Below are positions 61,524 to 64,000 of a stretch of 64,000 bases of DNA, one piece after another. A program made the translations under genes and the position numbers. The notes beneath the pieces were generated by a model. The model worked only from the letters and a program-made list of their open reading frames with translations. It had not been told where the DNA came from and ran no database searches. Numbering within the stretch: position 1 is the first letter of the stretch; every line of letters starts with the position of its first letter. This stretch comes from Shinisaurus crocodilurus (taxonomy: Eukaryota > Chordata > Lepidosauria > Squamata > Shinisauridae), in assembly GCA_021292165.1 (NCBI GenBank), contig CM037877.1, positions 80,656,524 through 80,720,523 of the forward strand. The letters run 5' to 3'.

Positions 61524-64000
61524 ATTCATATAATACTCCTTGCTGTTCATTATTAGCACTCCTTTGCAATGTCCTGCCTTACTCTAACTCTCATCATTCA
61601 TTTTCAAACTTAGTGATTTCAACTATTATCCCAGCAGATCCCATTTCCACCAAGGTTTCACATTTCTAATGCTTGCTTTAATATATCCTATTCTTTTCTT
61701 AATTTATTCAAAGTCACCCCACTAAGCATTCAGCCCTCTTTGCCCTGCAATGGTTTTTTGTCAACTCGTCTGCTGCCCTCTTCAAGCAGATGATGGAATG
61801 GTTGATTTGGTTCTAGCGAAGAAATATGCATACTCCTTTCCAAGGCAGAAGAGCAAGAGCTCCATGACCACATTATTTTGATTAGTAGTACCAATCAACC
61901 ACTCCCTGAGACAATCAGGAAGCTTCACTCCTCCGTCAGGGTAAGGTCTATCATTAGACAGTGAGGTGGCCACCTCAGGAAATTAATTTTGGGGTCATGA
62001 AGGGGCAGCATATTGTCATTTATTATTGTATTGTTACTGCCAGGAAAGAAGTGCTTGTGGGGATTTCTGCCTCAATTTCTGCCAAAATAAATTGACCAGC
62101 CTTGGGTACCATGCAGCTTGATCAGGGTGGGGTGGCCATTTGCTGTTCCACCTCAGGTAGCAAAATGTCTTGGGCTAGATCGGTCCTCACTTTACTAACC
62201 ACACCCCAGAAAGAGACTCATAGCAAATTAGTTGAGGAAGCAATCGAGAATGACTGCCACTGGGGAACAGAACAATTGGTTCCTCAGCACTACAGTGGAG
62301 TTGCAATAATCTGCCACCTAGCTCCAAAAAATGATCCTGTAAAGTCAGTTGCTGAGAAAAGCGGTCTCCAAAAGTAGCACAACGAAGGACCCCAAAAGAA
62401 GGGTTTAGCTCAACTTTTGTCCTCACTGTGGTTGGTCGACCTGAGACTGCTGTATCACCATCAATAGTCCTTGTTCTTTAACATTCATCACAATTTATTC
62501 AATGTGATTCCAAGACCAAGTTTCTCCAATCTGAATCAAAATTGAGAGGAGTAGGGTGTCTTGGTGTGCACCAAGGAAGCTTTCTGGGGGCATATTTCTG
62601 CCTATGGAGACCATGTTGCCTACTCCAGACACACACAGTTCCCACGGTGTTGGAAAACTCCAGCTCAGAACTGATAATTCAGTTGTAACTTGGGATCCTG
62701 TTATTTCCCAACTTAGCTTTAGTGCAACTGGCAAACTTCGGGCTAATTGTTGTAAAGGGTTTTAGGAATGATAACATTACTGGACTGTTAGGGTCAAATT
62801 TGCTTGTTTCCAAGCTACATTTGATGCTTCATGGTAGCTATGGAGCAATAAAAGGGTAAAAAAGGCTTCAAAATGGCCACTCTGGACACCATTTTGTTTT
62901 TGTAATTGTTTTGTAAAACAATTTTGGGGGCAGCAGGGGCCACAGTGGACCCGTGGGCCACATATTACCCACCTCTGAAGTAAACAATCCCTGGGTGATA
63001 AGGCCAAAGGAAAAACAAAAACAAACAAACCCCACTTTTATTATTTATGGTTCAGCTGCCTTCCTCTAATGGACTGCCCCACTGCTCCATAATCTAATGA
63101 AAGAAACTTATAACTCTCCACCATCTGACCTTTCCTTATGAGTAGCTGACCTGCTGCAGAGGTAACAATCCATTCCCCAAGGATTACTGTTTCCTTAGTT
63201 TTGCTGAAAATGACAGCATTCTCTTTACATTGGCAAAAGGTATAGACCAGGAACCACATTTATGTCTCTTTACTGTAAGGCAAACACTGTGTAGTAGGCC
63301 CAGAAAGTCTTCTGCCATTAAAGTCCATTTCTCTTACAAGAGGGAGGAAACTGACAAATATGTTATTTGTCGACAGACACAATCCAATCTTTAAGGACAG
63401 CTAGTCCTAAAAACAGGTGGCTATTTATCTGGAGAAACCATAAAAAAGTATTAAATTAACTCCCTCCCTCTCCCACCACCCCAAAATCAGTGGGCAAGTT
63501 AACAAAATAATAGTTGGGAGAATTTTCTTTTCACTGGTGTTCATAAGATGGAAAAACTCTGTAATGTTTCAAAGCTATGAATTCTTAGGGACAGCAGATT
63601 TCTATACCATTATAATCACACAAACGTCTATGCAATACATTGAATGAAAAGAGAAGCTCCATGAAGCAGCCGTAAACCAAATATAGAAAGAGAATGGCAG
63701 ACCCTGGAGCAGCAGTGCCTGATTAATGTATTTCCTCTACCTATCCTCCTGACCTACTAGTAAAGTGGCAACACATTTACAGGAGTGGAGGAAATTTCAT
63801 TCAGGTCTTTTATATGTCTTGCAAACTTCAGCTACCTAAGATCTCAGTCATGATGACTTTGGTTCCCTATTGTAGCTCTTCTTATATTTTCCAATTGCTA
63901 GCAGATCAGAAGAGAACTAAGAACTGGTGCCTGCGTTTGCTTTCTTCCACCTCCCTCCCAGAGTCCCAATCCCTTTTCCTTCTGTGTCATGTGACGTTTT

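Larger units (their letters stand above)
57938..64000 (-). other. VPS13A: VPS13A intron (continues past the window)
   Basis: No further VPS13A exon was found. The stretch holds an L2 tail, two Tigger-like MITEs, a long minus-strand interspersed repeat and a small hAT-like element. Nothing was recognised in about 57940-58980, 59110-59640 and 61530-64000. Confidence 0.6.

Noticed and set aside
57938..64000. Further VPS13A exons
   Set aside because: Minus-strand sequence was searched by eye for the next PH-domain exon (expected RPPRF- or EDGVIRPY-like residues); none was found.

Overview
The window is vertebrate nuclear DNA, most likely from a squamate reptile (a lizard). Evidence: GT-AG spliced exons of two conserved animal genes, and a repeat mix of CR1, L2, a vertebrate DIRS element, tRNA- and 5S-rRNA-derived SINEs and many hAT, Harbinger-like and pogo/Tigger-like miniature elements. 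The species cannot be fixed from the sequence alone.

Two host genes are present, tail to tail. On the + strand, six exons (21497-48966) encode residues from the P-loop to the stop codon of a Gq-class G-protein alpha subunit, best matched to GNA14. Exon 1 (N-terminus) is not in the window, so bases 1-21496 are read as part of intron 1. On the - strand, the last four coding exons of VPS13A (57937 down to 52377) encode the C-terminal PH-like end of this bridge-like lipid-transfer protein. The same convergent VPS13A/GNA14 arrangement is known in human, which supports both names. The 3.4 kb between the two stop codons must hold both 3' UTRs.

Region by region: 1-21.5 kb, intron 1 of GNA14, rich in palindromic MITEs (hAT-like with 8-bp target duplications; Harbinger-like with TTA/TAA duplications), SINEs, CR1, L2 and L1 scraps and a complete short LINE derivative with target duplication. 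21.5-34.3 kb, exons 2-4 with L2, palindromic elements, a possible solo LTR and SINEs. 34.3-44.3 kb, intron 4, holding a nested palindromic element with a GC-rich 245-bp higher-order repeat, a 5.5 kb DIRS retrotransposon and an L2 copy. 44.3-49 kb, exons 5-7, with a CR1 ORF2 copy carrying one visible premature stop in intron 5 and a 653-bp hAT-like element in intron 6. 49-52.4 kb, both 3' UTRs. 52.4-64 kb, VPS13A exons and introns with Tigger-like MITEs, SINEs and a GC-rich hAT-Ac-like element.

The most interesting signals: (i) two MITE families with different ends and different target duplications carry the same inverted-repeat core, which resembles the ZNF143/THAP11 promoter motif; (ii) most hAT-like insertions share a central TA in their 8-bp target duplications, as in the Buster family, while one GC-rich element fits the Ac-type target rule; (iii) a structurally complete DIRS element has lost its recombinase core and carries YLDN in place of YLDD; (iv) a 5S-rRNA module is joined to three different partners. 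No CRISPR, operon or other prokaryotic feature is present.
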